From Scylla paramamosain (lineage: Eukaryota > Arthropoda > Malacostraca > Decapoda > Portunidae), in NCBI RefSeq assembly GCF_035594125.1, contig NC_087171.1:18970767-19034766 (forward strand): a stretch of DNA of 64,000 nt. The letters run 5' to 3'. Below the pieces are notes generated by a model. That model was not told the origin of the DNA. It saw nothing but the letters and a program-made list of their open reading frames with translations, and did not search any database. The position numbers were made by a program, and so were the translations under genes. This document shows, one piece after another, positions 1-12,719 of the stretch; the stretch's first letter is position 1; each line of letters opens with the position of its first letter.

Positions 1-38
<38 letters not shown>

Positions 39-436
39 CCATGAAAAAGAAAATCTTAAATTATTCGTTATATATATACAATTCAAAGTGCCACAGACTT
101 AACAAATACTTTAACCTCTTTCTTCATAATGACTGTCATGGTTTATTTTGATACAGTAATTTGATATATACACAAAATTGCCCATATTGTCAGGAATTTA
201 AATTTTTTACCCCAATATTGTGATGTCCCTATATGGTAACCATTGAGAGTTTGATCACAGTCCTCAAACCCTTCAGTGTATTTTGATTTTACGTTTAGTT
301 TTTACTTCCAGTTATTTTGCGACATTCAGATGTGCATCAATAACGCTTTAAACCATTAATGCCTCTTAATATTTTATAAGATCACCATACTAATAAATTT
401 AGTACAGTCACTGATCATTTTGATTAATAAACCAGT
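1..436. other. 3' flank of gene A
   Basis: This AT-rich stretch lies downstream of the gene A stop codon (gene A is on the minus strand). It opens with an (AC)n run at 1-36. An AATAAA polyadenylation hexamer on the minus strand lies at 142-147, about 290 bases past the stop, which would give a short 3' UTR. No other gene is visible. Confidence 0.5.
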
Positions 437-946
437 TCAAGATGAGTTTGGACACATTCTGGTGTGTGCTTGGTGGTGTATTTGCCTGGTAAATATACGC
501 CCGCATTTGCACGTAAAACTTGGTTTGGTGGGATGCTTGATCCTTAAATGAGAGTCAATGCTTTCAACATCCCGATACTGTTCTTCACAATGAGGGCACT
601 GAAGTGGCTGAGGGTTATCAGTTGGTTTGGCTGCATGTGAGTTAAATCCTTTTTCTGGGTCAGACTTTACACCAAGGGATCGAAATTCTGCTTCATGTGA
701 ACTAGTTGATGGTATTGGCTGCTCAAAACTTTGTTCATCAGGTGAGGGAAAACCTAATATAACTTGATTAGTGGCTTCGTCATCGTCTTTGGCTTCAGTT
801 TCTGTGGGTTGGGAGCATTGTGATGGCTGGGAACACTGTGTTGTTTGTTGGGTGTTGTCTGATGGCTGGGAACACTCTGCGGGCTGGGTACATTGCTTTT
901 TGCTTGAATGTTCATCTTTCTCTTCCTCTCCTTCACTTACCACTTC
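437..946 (-). CDS. Gene A terminal exon: linker plus two zinc fingers
   Basis: This is the last coding exon of the left BTB gene. It starts after a tttttttcag acceptor in phase 0 and runs about 169 codons to a TGA at 437-439. The first part is a Cys/Gln/Pro/Ser-rich spacer with repeated CSQPS-like units. The end carries two zinc fingers: one canonical C-x2-C-x12-H-x4-H (opening CPHC) and a final atypical one, C-x1-C-x12-H-x3-C (opening CKCG, closing HTRMC). Gene B ends in the same way, with a C2H2 finger and then a C2HC finger, which supports paralogy. In BTB-ZF proteins such fingers bind DNA, so this would be a second DNA-contact surface in addition to the N-terminal module. The precise family member is not recognised. 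Confidence 0.85.
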   Translation of the reverse strand, partial: EVVSEGEEEKDEHSSKKQCTQPAECSQPSDNTQQTTQCSQPSQCSQPTETEAKDDDEATNQVILGFPSPDEQSFEQPIPSTSSHEAEFRSLGVKSDPEKGFNSHAAKPTDNPQPLQCPHCEEQYRDVESIDSHLRIKHPTKPSFTCKCGRIFTRQIHHQAHTRMCPNSS

Positions 947-1050
947 CTGAAAAAAATAAATATTGAAATCTTACAACAGTTACATATTTAGGTATGAACA
1001 ATGATTAATGATTACTATAGATGGAGTGTAAAGCTTTTCATCACAACAGA

Positions 1051-1215
<165 letters not shown>

Positions 1216-1420
1216 GCAACATTCCATCTCTTGTTATCTTGTACCATTTTTATCCATGGTTACAACTCTTCAGACAAAAAAATGCTGTTGGCAAGTGTTG
1301 TGAATATAGTCTTTTGTGTCCAGTGCTATAGTGAAAGGATTTAGACCTGTAGTAGCATATACTTTTCACAAGTATTTGCTTGATAATCAATTTTTTTTTT
1401 TTTCTCAAGAAAAAACTTAC

Positions 1421-1745
1421 CTCTTTTACACAAGTCATGTCCACATCAATGAAGTCGGCAGGATTTATCATGCTCTCTATTGATTTTGGCCGAGCAGGTG
1501 GTGTTGATTGGCTCTGGGATGGAATTTTGATAGGCTTTGATGCTCTTGACACTGGAGGAATGTTGGAGCAGGATGATACAGAGGAGGAAGAATTTGACGA
1601 GGAACGAACATTGCCCATTGATAAGGGTTCAGTCTGAGGATTCACTGTGGCAGATGAGTCTGAAGGAGCCAGCCCTGAGACTTGGAGGATCTCTGCTGTT
1701 TTCAGAAGGGATGTTAGGTCCTCTGCTGCTACAGTCATCTCCCCC
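1421..1745 (-). CDS. Gene A exon: end of BTB domain and Ser/Pro linker
   Basis: This exon has a ctctgcag acceptor (phase 2) and a GAG|gtaagt donor (phase 0). Its first residues, GEMTVAAEDLTSLLKTAEIL, are the C-terminal helices of a BTB/POZ dimerisation domain. They align with GEATVDASELESFMRTAEML in gene B at the same exon phase. After the BTB end comes a Ser-rich low-complexity linker (NSSSSVSSCSN) and a Pro/Ser stretch, probably disordered. In gene B the equivalent region is spread over more exons, so the paralogues differ by intron gain or loss here. Confidence 0.85.
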
Positions 1746-1913
1746 CTGCAGAGAAAAGTCCATACACTGCTGTGTTCACAATGAATGTAACATTCTGTAT
1801 AATGGCATGCTGACCCTCCCCTCATGGTATGAAATATTTGATAAAGCCTAAAAATGATAGAAATACACCACCAAAGTATACTAAGTAAAGATGATGGTTG
1901 ATGAATATCTTAC

Positions 1914-2044
1914 TTGTATATATAGTTGACGATGCTGTAGAGTTCCTCAAAGCGTACATCCCTGGGCATGATGATGATCGGGTGCTGGCAGGGGTTGTCT
2001 CGCAGCACCCCTCGAAAGTATGAACTAACTGCTGACAGCACTGA
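1914..2044 (-). CDS. Gene A exon: middle of BTB domain
   Basis: The acceptor is ggttacag (phase 0) and the donor AA|gtaaga (phase 2). The exon encodes the core of the BTB fold, beginning SVLSAVSSYFRGVLRDNP and ending FEELYSIVNYIY. These match the arthropod ttk-group BTB signatures MVLSACSPYF and LL.F.Y. BTB domains make homo- and heterodimers and recruit co-repressors or co-activators in the nucleus. The intron positions on both sides are identical to those in gene B (exon 51937-52064). Confidence 0.88.
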
Positions 2045-2635
2045 CTGTAACCACAAAAATAATAAAGTTGCACTACCTGTAGTGCTTAGCAAAACGAAAT
2101 TGGCCTCTAAAAAGTTAACGTTGATCTTCCTTACAGATTAAATAAGTCAGAGTACAACTAAGTACATTCTTCCAGTGCTGCACTATAAAGAAATTACATA
2201 TTCTGCAAAAAAATCTAGATCTGGTTATCAGAAAAATGTCCAACCAGGCGGGCGCATATGAGTCAAGTGTGGTGGAATCATAACCCTCATAAACACGGCT
2301 TAATTACCAACAAACTTTATTACAGTCATGTACCTTTGATGATGAATACATATTTATAAGGATTGCTGCTTCTGCCATCGTTAGCGTAATGACAGTTGCT
2401 CCACGTATTGCAGGGTCGGGAACCCAAAACAAGACATAGTAGCACAGTCATGGAAGGCGAGTGTTGGGGATGCCATTGCATACTTACACACCAGGAATGA
2501 GAATGTTCTTGTGCAGGCATGAGCTGAATCTTTAAGTAGCAGAGTCTCTAAGCACCACAATGAGACATGGATTTGTGTTTCCACTATTGTGGGCCATCTA
2601 GGTGATGGCAACTCAAGACTGACTGCATTGCTTCC

Positions 2636-2638
<3 letters not shown>

Positions 2639-2717
<79 letters not shown>
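2639..2717. repeat. (GT)n microsatellite, 79 bp
   Basis: Perfect GT dinucleotide run within the BTB intron of gene A. Confidence 0.95.
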
Positions 2718-2724
<7 letters not shown>

Positions 2725-2798
2725 TATATTCCCTCCAGTCAAAATGAAAAGCATTAAGTTGAGATTCATATTGGCATTTTAAGAGGTGATTAGGATTG

Positions 2799-2935
<137 letters not shown>

Positions 2936-3323
2936 GTAGAAATAATTTCATACCTATGTTTCACACCTATAAATATTTGTGAAACCTATGTTTCACACCT
3001 ATAAATATTTGTCTAAACCTAAACACTGAAATACTACAAATTGATAGTCTTGAAAGTATGAACACCTGAATATCTTTAGGGAGGAGGATTGTTGGTGTGA
3101 GGATGGTAAGATGGTATATATATGTACTAAGGTATTAAAAATAATTCTCATTTGAACAGTTTGTATTACCATATACATTCAAGATTTTATGGATACCCCA
3201 TCATCTATATTCTCCTCTACTTTGCTTAAAATGCCTATAATTTTTCCTTGGTACTTTCCATCTCACTCCTTTTCACCTTTCTTACACAAATGTCTCTTTT
3301 TTCTTCATTAATATAATACCCAC

Positions 3324-3442
3324 CTTGTGTGCCTTGAGGGAGCGCCCCTGTGCTGTGAGCGTCACGTCCATGAAGGACTCGTCACGGGCCAGGGCCTCCA
3401 GCACAATGGTCAGGTGGTTGTTGTGCCGGAGCTGGTAACTCT
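3324..3442 (-). CDS. Gene A exon: start of BTB domain
   Basis: The acceptor is cttttgcag (phase 1) and the donor AAG|gtgggt (phase 0). The translation starts SYQLRHNNHLTIVLEAL, continues DESFMDVTLTAQGRSLKAHK, and is the classic N-terminal half of a ttk-type BTB domain (compare LRWNNHQ...FVDVTLACEG..KAHK, from knowledge of the family). The partner exon in gene B (51027-51154) has the same phases and the corresponding FTDVTLTAEGQSLRAHR. Confidence 0.9.
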
Positions 3443-3829
3443 CTGCAAAAGGGAATCATAACTCACTCAGTACCCTATTATTTTTTAGATTAATCTTTTC
3501 ATTTAGTTTCCTAGCCGTCAGCAAGATTGGTAAAGGCTCCTATGACAACCTTCCCATAATAGATACTTTTTTGTCAGAGTGGTATTAGAAAGGAAAGGAA
3601 GCCCATTGATACCCATATCTTTAACTTATAATCTGTGGGCTACCATGTTGGGTTTTTAATTGCGTAACTTAAAACTGTAAATATCAAGGGGTGACTCTAC
3701 ATACTACAGCAACAACTGCTACTATTACTACTAATGTGTTCTGTTAGTCCTTCTCTTTCTAATGCAGTCTGTTACTCCTCCTCCTTCGACTACTGCTGTG
3801 TGTTACTCCTCTTTCTACTAATGCTGCCT

Positions 3830-3886
<57 letters not shown>

Positions 3887-4054
3887 ATTTCGTAAAGTCG
3901 CGGTCACAAGTTTGTCCTGCTTCGTCACTATGATGAATCGTAACTAGCTAAGGTTCAAAGGTTTGAACAACGGTGCGTCTTGAGTAGTGTGAGAGTGCGA
4001 GGTGCCGGCGAGAGGGGAGGGACTCAACTAGTGACCTTGACTGTACATACTTAC
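3443..4054. other. Gene A intron with (ACT)n
   Basis: Intron between the linker exon and the BTB start; contains an (ACT)n run at 3831-3886 and no coding signal. Confidence 0.6.
3831..3886. repeat. (ACT)n microsatellite
   Basis: Trinucleotide ACT run of 56 bases in a gene A intron. Confidence 0.95.
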
Positions 4055-4213
4055 CTGGCTTATGTTGCTGGTTAGGTGTAGGAGGTACTGGCGTGGCCTC
4101 ATCCTGATCGTTTCCCTCCGAAAGGAAATGCTCGGGAGACACTGGGATGGGCGCGTCATCGCTGTTATGGTGGCTGAATTCGCTGCCTGACCGATCCTCC
4201 GCCGTCTGCAGAC
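4055..4213 (-). CDS. Gene A first shared exon: acidic linker
   Basis: This symmetric exon has a tccttcag acceptor in phase 1 and a CCA G|gtaagt donor in phase 1. It encodes about 53 residues rich in Asp, Glu, Ser, His and Pro (for example SGSEFSHHNSDDAPIPVSPE), with no recognised domain. It sits between the distant 5' DNA-binding exons and the BTB exons. Three of the four upstream modules end in phase 1 and would read straight into it. Gene B has two phase 1-1 linker exons in the equivalent place (45686-45892, 50409-50471). Confidence 0.78.
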
Positions 4214-5079
4214 CTGAAGGACAAGAACAGCGCCTTTAAGAACAATTTAGCATATGTATCCTCCAAAACAAGTTGTCATAGTGGACGTATCTTTTCTCCA
4301 TGAGTGGTAGATGACTAGACTCAGTAATCAGGTTGTTAGTGCTCTCATTAAGGAACTTAAGACAAATTTGTAGATGGGGATGATAGGTAGAAATATTTAT
4401 TTCATTCAGGGACTGCCACTTGTAGACCTGATGGCTTCTTGCAGCTTCCCTTATTTTCTTACGTTTCCTCTCCCACGCCGGGATGAGGGAGGAGAGCTGG
4501 TGGATTTGTAATGTATGTTGATAACGATGATGGTGGTGGGAGTGGGATAATGATGGCGTAGAGATCGTGGTGGTAGTGGTGTTGCTGCTTTGCAAAGTGA
4601 GTTTCAATAATTTTTTCTTATATCTGTTGTAAGAATGAGTATTTCCACCTTTTTCCTGCATGGCTTGAGGCGACACTTGCGTTGGGCGGTGGCGCCTCGA
4701 GATAGGGCACAGGCTGCCACGTTTATCTGATTATATTCAAGAAGTTTCAAGAAACTAAGTAAAAATTATGATACAAGACACTTTTTAATGGTTGCCTATC
4801 ATTATTTCCTCCTCAGCGTGCAGGAAAAGTGTAAATCTTTTAAAAGTCATGACAAAACTACGTGATTAACATTTAATTAGCGTTTGTTTCGTTCAGCATC
4901 AAGTTGTTTTCGAGCAGTGGACGTAAATAATGAAAGTTTCTCATGCAAGCTGTTCTGGCGAGTTGGCAACACACAAGTGTGCCGGAACCAGCGGCGTAGT
5001 TTGATACATTATGTGATATAAGAACTTAAGGTAATCTAACTAGGGTTGACTTTGCAATTGCCGTCAGTGATGGGAAAAA

Positions 5080-5081
<2 letters not shown>

Positions 5082-5149
<68 letters not shown>
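5082..5149. repeat. (GT)n microsatellite
   Basis: Perfect GT run of 68 bases. Confidence 0.95.
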
Positions 5150-5151
<2 letters not shown>

Positions 5152-7100
5152 AGATACGATATCTGAGGAGGAACTAAGTTAGGTAGGACAGATGAATCTT
5201 GGATGAACGTACAAATTCATGACGCGAACTTATTAAGGGTGAAAAGCACTGGGTAGCAGATTGATGCATACAGGTGAAAGAAAATGAAGCGAATTACGGT
5301 CAGTATGTGAGGAACACACTTGAAGACGTAATATGGAGTCTGGTGTACAAAACATTATGCAATCTTGCGGGCACCTCCTTTTACTCATCACGCTGTTATC
5401 GATGCAGGCCATGGCAGTATCAGACTCATGAAGTTCCGTTAAGATTTATACTGAGTTGCATACACTAAGATTGCTTTAGTGCAGGTGGAGAATTGTCTTA
5501 AATTACAGTGATGATGTAGTACAAAAGTATGAAATCATGTTCATAAACTCGGAGGAGACAGTGTAGCGGCTTCATACGAGGCCACGCCATATTCTCTGAA
5601 GCTAACGTTAGCATGGCGGTCTGGCGCACATAATGGCGGCACTTCTCTGTATTATAACTGTGAAACATTATATTACGTGTGTACTGCGTTCGTTTTACTG
5701 GATATTGTGAGTCACTCGGATGCTGCTTCAATACAAGATTCAGAGTTCATAGGTTTTGATTCGAGCTTGGGAACTAATCTCTCTCTCTCTCTCTCTCTCT
5801 CCATCCAGAAGATCGTGTCACATCGTCTTGAGCAGGAAGGAGTACTGAAACATCCTTAAATCGCTACACAACACAGCAAACATGTGGGTATTGATGTTAT
5901 GTTGAACGCCACACTGAGCGATGCCGTCACGATTCTTGCTGCTGGTGAGTTCTGCCCTCAGTGATGTACGGTCAGCGACAGCTGTGGGTCCTACCTGGTA
6001 TCTGTTCCCATTTTAAAAAGTTTGCACGATGACAATTCAGAACTCTGGCGTCAGTTTCAATAGTTTTCGATACGGCGGGTCGTTTTGAGTGCTGCAGCTA
6101 TTTTTTTTTTTTTTTCCTACGCTTACACCGGTGCTGCCGAACACCTATTAACTCTGTAGTTGGTGTGGATTCTCAAGTTTGATCAAATGGTCCGGTGCAA
6201 ATCTGGGTTGCGAAAGGAGTGATCAATGGTTCAGGAAAATAGTTGTGGTTACTCAAATTACTCAAACTTACAGTGTCACCTTCTCATTAGCAGTCAAAGG
6301 GCTAACAGCTGCTAGAATAATCATTAAAAACTGGCCTGGTGTCGGGAGATAGCCAGGCGTCCCTTGGCGAGGATAAACCGTGGATTGGCACTCGCAGTAT
6401 CTGAGCCACGTGATATTTTGTACGTTTTAGGCGCTGATATAAGTTTATTGTTCATTCTTCAGTGACATTAATGGTATTCTGGCGCTCTGGTCTGTGGTCG
6501 CACAAAAGACGATTGGAAGCACAGTTGCATCACTTGTCAGCAATCGCCTGTTTTACTGAGTTGAGCACCAAAGATTATATCGCACCAGCATTGACTCAAG
6601 TACCCCGCAATGTCTAATGCCGCGCCTCCTGTCACAGTCCGCAACTAGGGCCAGATGGGTTCATTACGAAAAAGAAAAAAAAATGTTTAATTTTTACCTT
6701 TCATTCACCTGAAGGATCACTAGAAAACGGCGAAATAATGCAATGAATGAATATGATGCACAAAAATGTTTTCCTTGATTGCACAACGAACACATTTCTT
6801 GACACGGACTAATATCCTTAATAGACAAAATCAGATCAGCACTGCATTAATTCGTGGCTAATAGCAGGCTAGGCATAATGTGATTTTTCCCCCTTAATAT
6901 TCCAGAACAACGGTACATGTGACTGTCTAACTGCGTAATTTAAATGTCGACGTCATTTTTGCAAATCTGCATGTTTACTCCACAGACCGTGACACCAGTG
7001 GGGAAGAAACTGACTCGGCCATACAGCGGTCTGTCTGAAGGAAACCCCCCGACCGCCGTCACCGCCTGATCCCTCCACTGCTAGAAAGGTAAATAACTTC

Positions 7101-7400
7101 CTTCAGATTGGTGATCCAAACTGAACATTCTCACGTTCACTCGGGAGAGATCTGGCTCCTGTTTAACCAACTTTTCTGATGTTCATGATCACGTTACATT
7201 CTTCACAGTGCATCTAATAACGTACATGCAACAAGTCTTTCTTCAGATTGGTGATCCAAACTGAACATTCGCACGTTCACTCGGGAGAGATCTGCCTCCT
7301 GTTTAACCAAGTTTTCTGATGTTCATGATCACGTTACATTCTTCACATTGTATCTGATAACGTATACTCATATATGTGTACGTACATGCAACAAATCTTT
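7101..7400. repeat. 140-bp tandem duplication
   Basis: The segment beginning cttcagattggtgatccaaa at 7101 recurs at 7241 with only a few substitutions. Copy 2 has about 20 extra bases near its end (around 7361-7380). Both copies end in cgtacatgcaacaa(g/a)tcttt. It looks like a recent local duplication with no coding content. Confidence 0.85.
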
Positions 7401-7549
7401 CTTCAGTTACGTATGTGTATGAATTGTGTGGCAATTGGATACGTAACCAAACAACTTCGGAAGAACCTAAAGGTCTGCTGCCGTGTCATCCTTCGTAGTA
7501 AAAGGTGTCACAGCGTGATGGGTAGTGTAATTGATTTTACGCTTCGTGT

Positions 7550-7830
7550 GTGTGGTGTGGCGCGAACCGAACTGTGAAGCCAAGGGTGGAAAATGTTGAT
7601 ATTGGAAACGAGTCGGTGCAGCGTGTTGATACATTTTGTTGTCCAAGTGGTACAATCAGTGTAGGAAGTGGAGCGCACGTGAACTTTACCCAAGAGTTAG
7701 GAGCGGCTGGGCTTAGTTGTAGGTTAACTTCCCTATTGGCGGCAAAGCGTGGATTTTCAGTGCATACAAAAAAAGTGGATCGCATTATACACGTCACGAT
7801 CCTGTATGGCAGTTGAAGATAATGAAGAGA
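7550..7830 (+). pseudogene. Non-LTR reverse transcriptase relic
   Basis: The plus-strand frame reads GNESVQRVDTFCCPSGTIS and then, 45 residues on, KVDRIIHVTILYGS. This has the spacing of the RTE-like reverse transcriptase C-terminal region, where family members read roughly VDKFCYLGDMIS ... V.VR..LLYGSETW (from general knowledge of the family). The match is short, the flanks hold stop codons, and no intact element surrounds it. It is read as a decayed insertion in the gene A intron. Confidence 0.45.
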
Positions 7831-9140
7831 TTCCACCTTGCTAAACTGAGTCTGATGGAGTAGTATTGCTCTGGAAGGTGACCGGACAAGTAGTGGAGCT
7901 GAGGAAACTTTCGTCAGTACTCAGACACACTTTGCTCTCTCACCACGACTGTCTTCAAAGGCCACATATGATTGGCCGGATTCCCTAGAGGGTTTCTCCT
8001 GTTAATAATATAGAAATCTTGTTAATATGTCCCTAGAACAGTAAAAACACTTAAAAAGGGAGTCTAACTTCAACTAGCACCTTTTGAATGTAGTGGAGGA
8101 GCGGCGCCTAGGTTTCAGAATACGGGCCTTGGGAGTGGGTCTAGCATTGTAGTGATAAGGGCAAGGCAGTGGTGGTGTGCCCGGCTGATGGACATCGGCA
8201 ATAGCAACAAGATGAAAACATTATAATTTTAGAGAAAGGTACAATTCTAGAGTATGCAGAAGAATACAAAGCGGGATGAGGCTTTGAAGGTGGAGGAAAC
8301 AAAACTGAGGAAGTGTTTGGGCAGCCTGCTTCCCAGCCCTGCGTATTGCCTACGTGTGAGGGGAGACGGCCGCCGCCACTGGCCACTTAGTGCTGGTGGA
8401 TGTGCTCGCGTTCGAATATCCGATGTCGATGTTGTGTTACCCGATATGGCGGCACCCACGCCCGGCATGCCACACCAAACCTTGCCACTCACTATGCACG
8501 GCCGCCACACCACTCGCCGCCAGAATGTATATGTATGTATGTACGATCACGATCTGTCGAAGGGTCATCGTACACCACACGAAATATCTCTAAGCAGCCT
8601 GAGATTCACTGATTTAGCTTTCTCATTGCGGTGTGGAACAATTCACAGCACCAAAGGCAGTGTATGGAATCTTTATAAGCATCTACAAGAAAGGAGGGGA
8701 TAAAAAGAACAGACCTTGCAGTTTCTAGCCAGTGCAATGCTTGGAGGTTGGTTTAGAACAAGAAAAGATGCCTCAGAGTGGTTAATAATTAAGGAAAGAT
8801 GTGCCAGGTAGGAGTGAAAGGGTTAAATAACATCTCAATTTTCCTGGTGATTTGGGTTTACGGGTTCGTCAGTCACCGGTATTGCACAAAGGTTAACCAA
8901 GGGGGAAAGAATAACATTGCCACACGTTATCACTCAGGAGCATGTCTTCACCTGTAGACCACACACACCTACACACACCGGAGCCACCACCACCTGCCAG
9001 CCCACAGCAAGGAAAGGCTAGCTATGGCACTTTTGCAGTTGTAGAGTGGCAGGCCACGGCAGGAGCAGGGCACAGGAGTGTTTAGGAAGGAGTATGGGAA
9101 ATTGCTGGCGAATTGAGGGGAGAATATATACGTGAAGGGG

Positions 9141-9251
<111 letters not shown>

Positions 9252-9800
9252 TCAGGCATGTCACTGGTTATTCTATAGCCTACTTAACGATTAATTTATG
9301 CTCACAATTACAGCCTATGCTCTCAACAATAATTATGTATTAGAACACGACAGGAGAAGCAAAAAAGTCCCCCGTACATGAGTGAGTGGCGGACTAAAGG
9401 TTAGCACGGTTTTGTTTCGTTTCGTGACGATGACTTAAGAGGCAAGATCATGTGGCTGGGTGTTGTTACGCCTCAGGATGAGAAACCAACAACAAAGTGC
9501 GTAATTTTGACCGCATTATTGCTCCAGATGAGTCACGTAGGATGCGTGGGCGAGACTTGCTGGATTGAATTCAAAGCATCTTAATTTCTTAATTACGAAT
9601 GCCTTTAACGTTAGGACTCACTTTATTTAATTGTTATATCTTATCAGATCATTCGTTAAGCCTTTCCCCTTGGCATACCGGTGTCGGCCAGCCTTTATCC
9701 TTTTATAGAGGAAAGAGAAATGTGGACCAGATGTTTTACCAGCCCAGCACGTGCTTCATCAGAAACACAAAGATGCTCGGCTGGACTAACTATAGCTCAC

Positions 9801-10554
9801 CTCTCGAGGGTGTGTCTGTGTCCGTGGAAGAGTCGGTGGCCTCAGCCAGGGCGGGGAGCAGCTGCTTCACTAACTTTGACTCCTCGGGGCTCATCTCGCA
9901 CATGTTTATTGGAGGCTCTGGTGCGGAGAGAGCAGTGTGGCCCATCACAGACGAGTAGGAAGAGTTGGCTGCGGGCTCCTGCACCGAGGCCTGACAAGTG
10001 ACCGCCGCCGCCGCCTGGGCCGCTGCCGCCACGGAACAGTCATGCGAGGACACGTTCAGGTTGCGGTCCAAGTCACTCCTCATGTCCCCGTGCAGGTAGG
10101 GCATCTCACTTGGCTTGTTGAGCATCGCTCTCTTGGAGGGCATGGGAGTAGGGTAGAGCAGGCTCGTGGAGTAGTGGTGGGTCTGGCTGTGCTGTTGGTA
10201 CTGCAGAGGTTGACGGAGGCGGGGCAGACAGCCGGCGAAGTAAGGGCGTGAGGTGGGGCGAGTGTGGTCCAAGATGTCCTGGAACCTCTCGGGGTGGTGG
10301 TGCTGGATGTGTTTCCTCATGTTGGTGGTGTTGGTGTAGGCACCCACGAAGGAACACAAACGACAGATGTAGTGGCAATTGTCCACCATACCGAAGTAGC
10401 GCCATACCCGCGAGGTGCGCCGCGTGGAGCCGCTCGTCACGATCCCCACGCCCATACCCACACCCCCGCTCACGCCAGCAGCGGGCAGACCGGTGTCCAG
10501 GGCGAGGCTGTCTGCCGCCATGGGCGTGTTGGGATTCACGTTGTTGTTGTTCAT
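9801..10554 (-). CDS. Gene A alternative 5' exon 1: BED zinc finger
   Basis: This exon starts at an ATG at 10552-10554 in an excellent context (accgccATGa) and ends AGA G|gtgagc in phase 1, giving 251 codons plus one base. The N-terminus is Asn/Gly-rich. Residues about 47-92 form a BED-type finger: SRVWRYF aromatic lead, C64-x2-C67, H82-x4-H87 (HIQHHHPERF). The rest is low-complexity Ser/Pro/Ala with a poly-Ala tract. BED fingers bind DNA in chromatin factors and hAT transposases. Spliced to the shared core (4213 onward) it gives a continuous 665-residue protein with BED, BTB and C2H2 parts. No acceptor is needed at its 5' end, so it is read as an alternative first exon. Confidence 0.82.
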
Positions 10555-11073
10555 GGCGGTGATTTCCTACACGAAGACGTGGGGAGAAGGAAGAGAAGAC
10601 AGAAGGCACAGTTCACTGCGAGGAAGCGATATACTCCGGAAGACGTGCGTGGGCCGGTGTGTGCAGATCGCGGCCGGACTCAGGGACGGGGTGGTGGGCC
10701 GTGGGTTTTCCGGGCGGGGAGGAGTAAGGTCCTGGCGTCATCACCTGATACCACGCTTCGGATGCAGCGGACGCACACTCACTACACACTGTCACAGTAC
10801 ACAGTGGTCTCGGATGTTGTTTGTTCACTACAGATCATACTCTGTACGCATGCAGTGATTTACGTGAAGCATTTGTGCACCGGCGGTCGGTGTGACGGTG
10901 TTTCCTCGCTGAGCCAGGAGCAAATCCACCAAGGAGGGCAGAAGGGCTGCACACTCCCTCCCTCAAAAAACAAGGTTTTACTTAACCTCAGACGCCCGCT
11001 CATAGGCTCTGCTCGGCACTGACACCGCCACGGTCTCCCTTTTTTGACCCTTTTAGTAATAGGTATAACTGGG

Positions 11074-11075
<2 letters not shown>

Positions 11076-11155
<80 letters not shown>
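11076..11155. repeat. (CT)n microsatellite
   Basis: Perfect CT run of 80 bases. Confidence 0.95.
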
Positions 11156-11158
<3 letters not shown>

Positions 11159-12636
11159 GAAGTGGTGTCTTTTCCGTCATCTTAATTGTCCTTTCCCCTC
11201 CGTTCTCTAATCTCCTCTAAAGTCGGGACACACTAAGAGCACGTCACTTGTTGCATGTTCATCACGTCGAGTAACACTGGTCTTGTAGTGGAGGCGAAGC
11301 AATCGTATTGTTGGAGACAGGAGCTTTCCGCCACCCGCAGGGTCATGAGTGAATCTTTCAAAGTTACTTTCTTTTTTTTTTATTCGCGGATGGCACTGGT
11401 TCACTACTGCAAATGGTTCAACTATACTTTCAAGATACAACATCCACTATATGTACAAAATGTTCATAATTTCCATTGTTAACCAAAAGTAGTTCCAATT
11501 TTCTTACATAACACTTATATAATTTTATCAGAAGTACGAGGAACACAAAAGGAACGTTCGCAAGTGAGGTTGGCACTATTGGCGGACGGGGGGTCGGGAG
11601 TAGTGGCCGGCGGTGAGGGGTGGGAGCGGGCCGCGGAGCTGTCAAGAGAGTGTGGTGGGTGGCGCGGCGCGACAGGCGAAGGTGGCGGCGGCGGCGGCAG
11701 GCACTGGTGCCTCCAAGACTTCCAGACACACACAATCCTCGCTCCCGTGTCCCTCACGTCGCACGCACCGACACCTCCAGGCAGCACCCAGTGAACGAGC
11801 CAGTAATGTAGACGCCACTCCCGGCACACCTGGATGGGCGCACATCACCTTAAGACTCCTCGCTGTGGGTGGCGTTTGGGTGCGGGTTGGGGAGGGTCAA
11901 GACGAGGCAGGTTATAAAGGTGATGCGGTGGCAGGCGGGTGTCTAGAGGCTAAGTCACGTAAGCGACGATGAGAGCCATGTGGAGTGGATGTGGGCGAGG
12001 ACACCTTCGTCAGGGAGTGAGGGAAGGGAGAGGGCGACAGTAGGGTGAGGCCTGCGCAACGGTGGTCGTGCCTGTAGCTGTCTTGAGACCCGGCGTTCGG
12101 CACCACAGTGGGAGAGCGAGTGAGGCTGGCCTGGCCCGCTGATACTCCAACCCTGATATCTGATATCGACCGATACTGCGCGACCCTTTCACCCGACCAC
12201 GGATTCGGCTTCACCGGCGTTGCAGAAGAAAGAGTGCTCCATGTCCTCACAGTTCGATGTATCCGCTGTATTTCTGTCAGTTACTCCGGCGCGACGCTTT
12301 GGACGTCGCTGAGGGGGCAAAATTACGAGCAAGTTGGTGTGGCAGTGCTCTCCACCAGGATAATCGGACACCTGGGCTGATAAGTGTGCACCGGCAGGCA
12401 ATTCCAAGTTCCCTGGGAAGGAGAGTCGAGACAGATTGCCAAGAGAGCGGGGAGAGCATGTCGATGTTGAACAGACCCTCCCTCTAAAGTTAATTTTCCT
12501 GTAGTAAACAAATGACAAATAAACCCTATCGTCATGGGCGGGTTCGAGCCTCCTTGACCGTCGTGCATCGTCTCTTGTGATGGAGATGCCGCACCGTCTG
12601 ATAACAAAGATAATGACATCGATAACCTGCCGGGAG

Positions 12637-12638
<2 letters not shown>

Positions 12639-12718
<80 letters not shown>
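12639..12718. repeat. (GT)n microsatellite
   Basis: Perfect GT run of 80 bases. Confidence 0.95.

Positions 12719-12719
<1 letters not shown>

Noticed and set aside
3831..3886. CRISPR-like array
   Set aside because: Simple trinucleotide repeat without spacers; a eukaryotic sequence in any case.
8254..8703. 149-codon plus-strand frame
   Set aside because: No domain, no splice context, and it overlaps other open frames of equal quality in GC-rich intron DNA of gene A.
12535..12560. tRNA B-box-like word gggttcgagcc (also gttcgaat at about 8410 and ggttcgatc at about 47763)
   Set aside because: No A box, acceptor stem or T-stem pairing could be found around them.
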